A stretch of DNA of 14,608 nucleotides from Desulfobacterales bacterium (lineage in GTDB: Bacteria; Desulfobacterota; Desulfobacteria; Desulfobacterales; UBA5852): contig JAERRP010000139.1 in the NCBI GenBank assembly GCA_016735415.1, forward strand, positions 1-14,608, given 5' to 3'. Position 1 is the first letter of the stretch. Each line of letters starts with the position of its first letter. The position numbers and the translations under genes were made by a program. The notes under the pieces were generated by a model. That model was given only the letters and a program-made list of their open reading frames with translations, was not told where the DNA came from and ran no database searches. Positions 14,078 through 14,608 of this stretch are shown here, piece by piece.

Positions 14078-14608
14078 ATGATGATAAGGATTCTCACAAC
14101 CATTGTTGCAGCGATGCTGTTCGCGGCCGCGTTGACGACCGCCGCCGGCGCCCAGGAGCGAACCATACCCCAGTCGTCGGCCTTCTTGCAACTCAAACAG
14201 GCGATCGAGCGCCAGTATTACACCTACGACCGGGATAGAATTCTACCGTTGTTAAACCGGGCGCAGGCCTTGATCCGACAGGATGGCGCAAACTGGTATC
14301 CTTACTATTATGCCGGCATACTGCATGTCCAGTTGGGCAATATCGCCCGGGCGGACGACAAGGCTGCCGCCCATCGGTATTACACGCTGGCCCGGGAGCA
14401 CCTGGAAGTTGCCCACCGCAAATCCACCAGCGCCGAGACCACGCTGTGGATGTCGGCCGTATACGGCAAACTGGCGTCGCTTCGCACCTTTAAAATGATC
14501 TACTACGGTGCGCGTTCCAAAGCCTTCATGGAGGATGCCTATGCCATGTCCCGGGGCAATCCCAAATTTTTCATGCGGGCCGGTGTGCATGTCATGCATA
14601 CGCCCGCC
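14078..14608 (+). CDS. Secreted helical-repeat (TPR-like) protein, cut by window edge
   Basis: An uninterrupted 177-codon frame running off the right edge. Residues 1-25 form a signal peptide (MMIRILTTIVAAMLFAAALT, cleavage likely after AGA), so the protein is exported to the periplasm. The mature part is helical with TPR-like spacing: FLQLKQAIERQYYTYDR, ILPLLNRAQALIRQDG, NWYPYYYAGILHVQLGNIA, then YYTLAREHLEVAHRK. It then has AVYGKLASLRTFKMIYYG and SKAFMEDAYAM, the pattern of a TPR family where 'YGKLA' is followed by grouped helices. No enzyme motif is seen. The start is the first of two adjacent ATGs; no good Shine-Dalgarno precedes it. It is divergent from the radical SAM gene with 45 nt between, so the two may share a control region. 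Confidence 0.7.
   Translation, partial: MMIRILTTIVAAMLFAAALTTAAGAQERTIPQSSAFLQLKQAIERQYYTYDRDRILPLLNRAQALIRQDGANWYPYYYAGILHVQLGNIARADDKAAAHRYYTLAREHLEVAHRKSTSAETTLWMSAVYGKLASLRTFKMIYYGARSKAFMEDAYAMSRGNPKFFMRAGVHVMHTPA

Overview
The window looks like chromosomal DNA from a sulfate-reducing type bacterium of the Desulfobacterota (former Deltaproteobacteria). The evidence is protein type only: a siroheme-decarboxylase (AhbA/AhbB) homologue of the alternative haem pathway, a DUF3786-like protein, an FmdB zinc-ribbon protein, a rhodanese/ferritin-like fusion, two B12-type radical SAM proteins and a Sec-containing HesB/IscA-like protein. Genes are tightly packed. No tRNA, rRNA, CRISPR array or intact insertion sequence is visible.

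Layout. (1) 1-2362, minus strand: ahbB-like gene, B12-type radical SAM gene and the start of pepA, spaced 6 and 17 nt apart. (2) 2451-4178, plus: a YcbB/LdtD-type L,D-transpeptidase interrupted by two consecutive in-frame TAG codons. It converges on a MepK/YcbK-type endopeptidase (4203-4802, minus), so enzymes that make and cut 3-3 peptidoglycan cross-links sit side by side. (3) 4803-5008: AT-rich spacer. (4) 5009-8576, minus: enoyl-CoA hydratase/isomerase, a small Cys-rich membrane protein, rhodanese/ferritin-like protein, mutY and two small conserved-looking genes. (5) 8901-9218, minus: HesB-like selenoprotein with in-frame TGA, candidate SECIS hairpin, sigma-70-like promoter and terminator. 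(6) 9435-10520, minus: fmdB-like and macro-domain genes behind a strong promoter. (7) 10621-12535, plus: DUF3786-like gene, ndk, and a trmJ with one in-frame TAG. (8) 12542-14032, minus: a second B12-type radical SAM gene, divergent from a secreted helical-repeat protein that runs off the right edge.

The main result is recoding. One gene needs TGA read as selenocysteine at a position where relatives carry cysteine. Two unrelated genes, ldt and trmJ, keep their full family architecture on both sides of in-frame TAG codons (three TAGs in all). TAG is otherwise rare as a stop here: one of the genes whose end is visible uses it. This suggests a bacterium using both selenocysteine and an amber-encoded residue, probably pyrrolysine, as described for the deltaproteobacterial delta-1 symbiont of the gutless worm Olavius algarvensis. 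Independent nonsense mutations or sequencing errors remain the alternatives.
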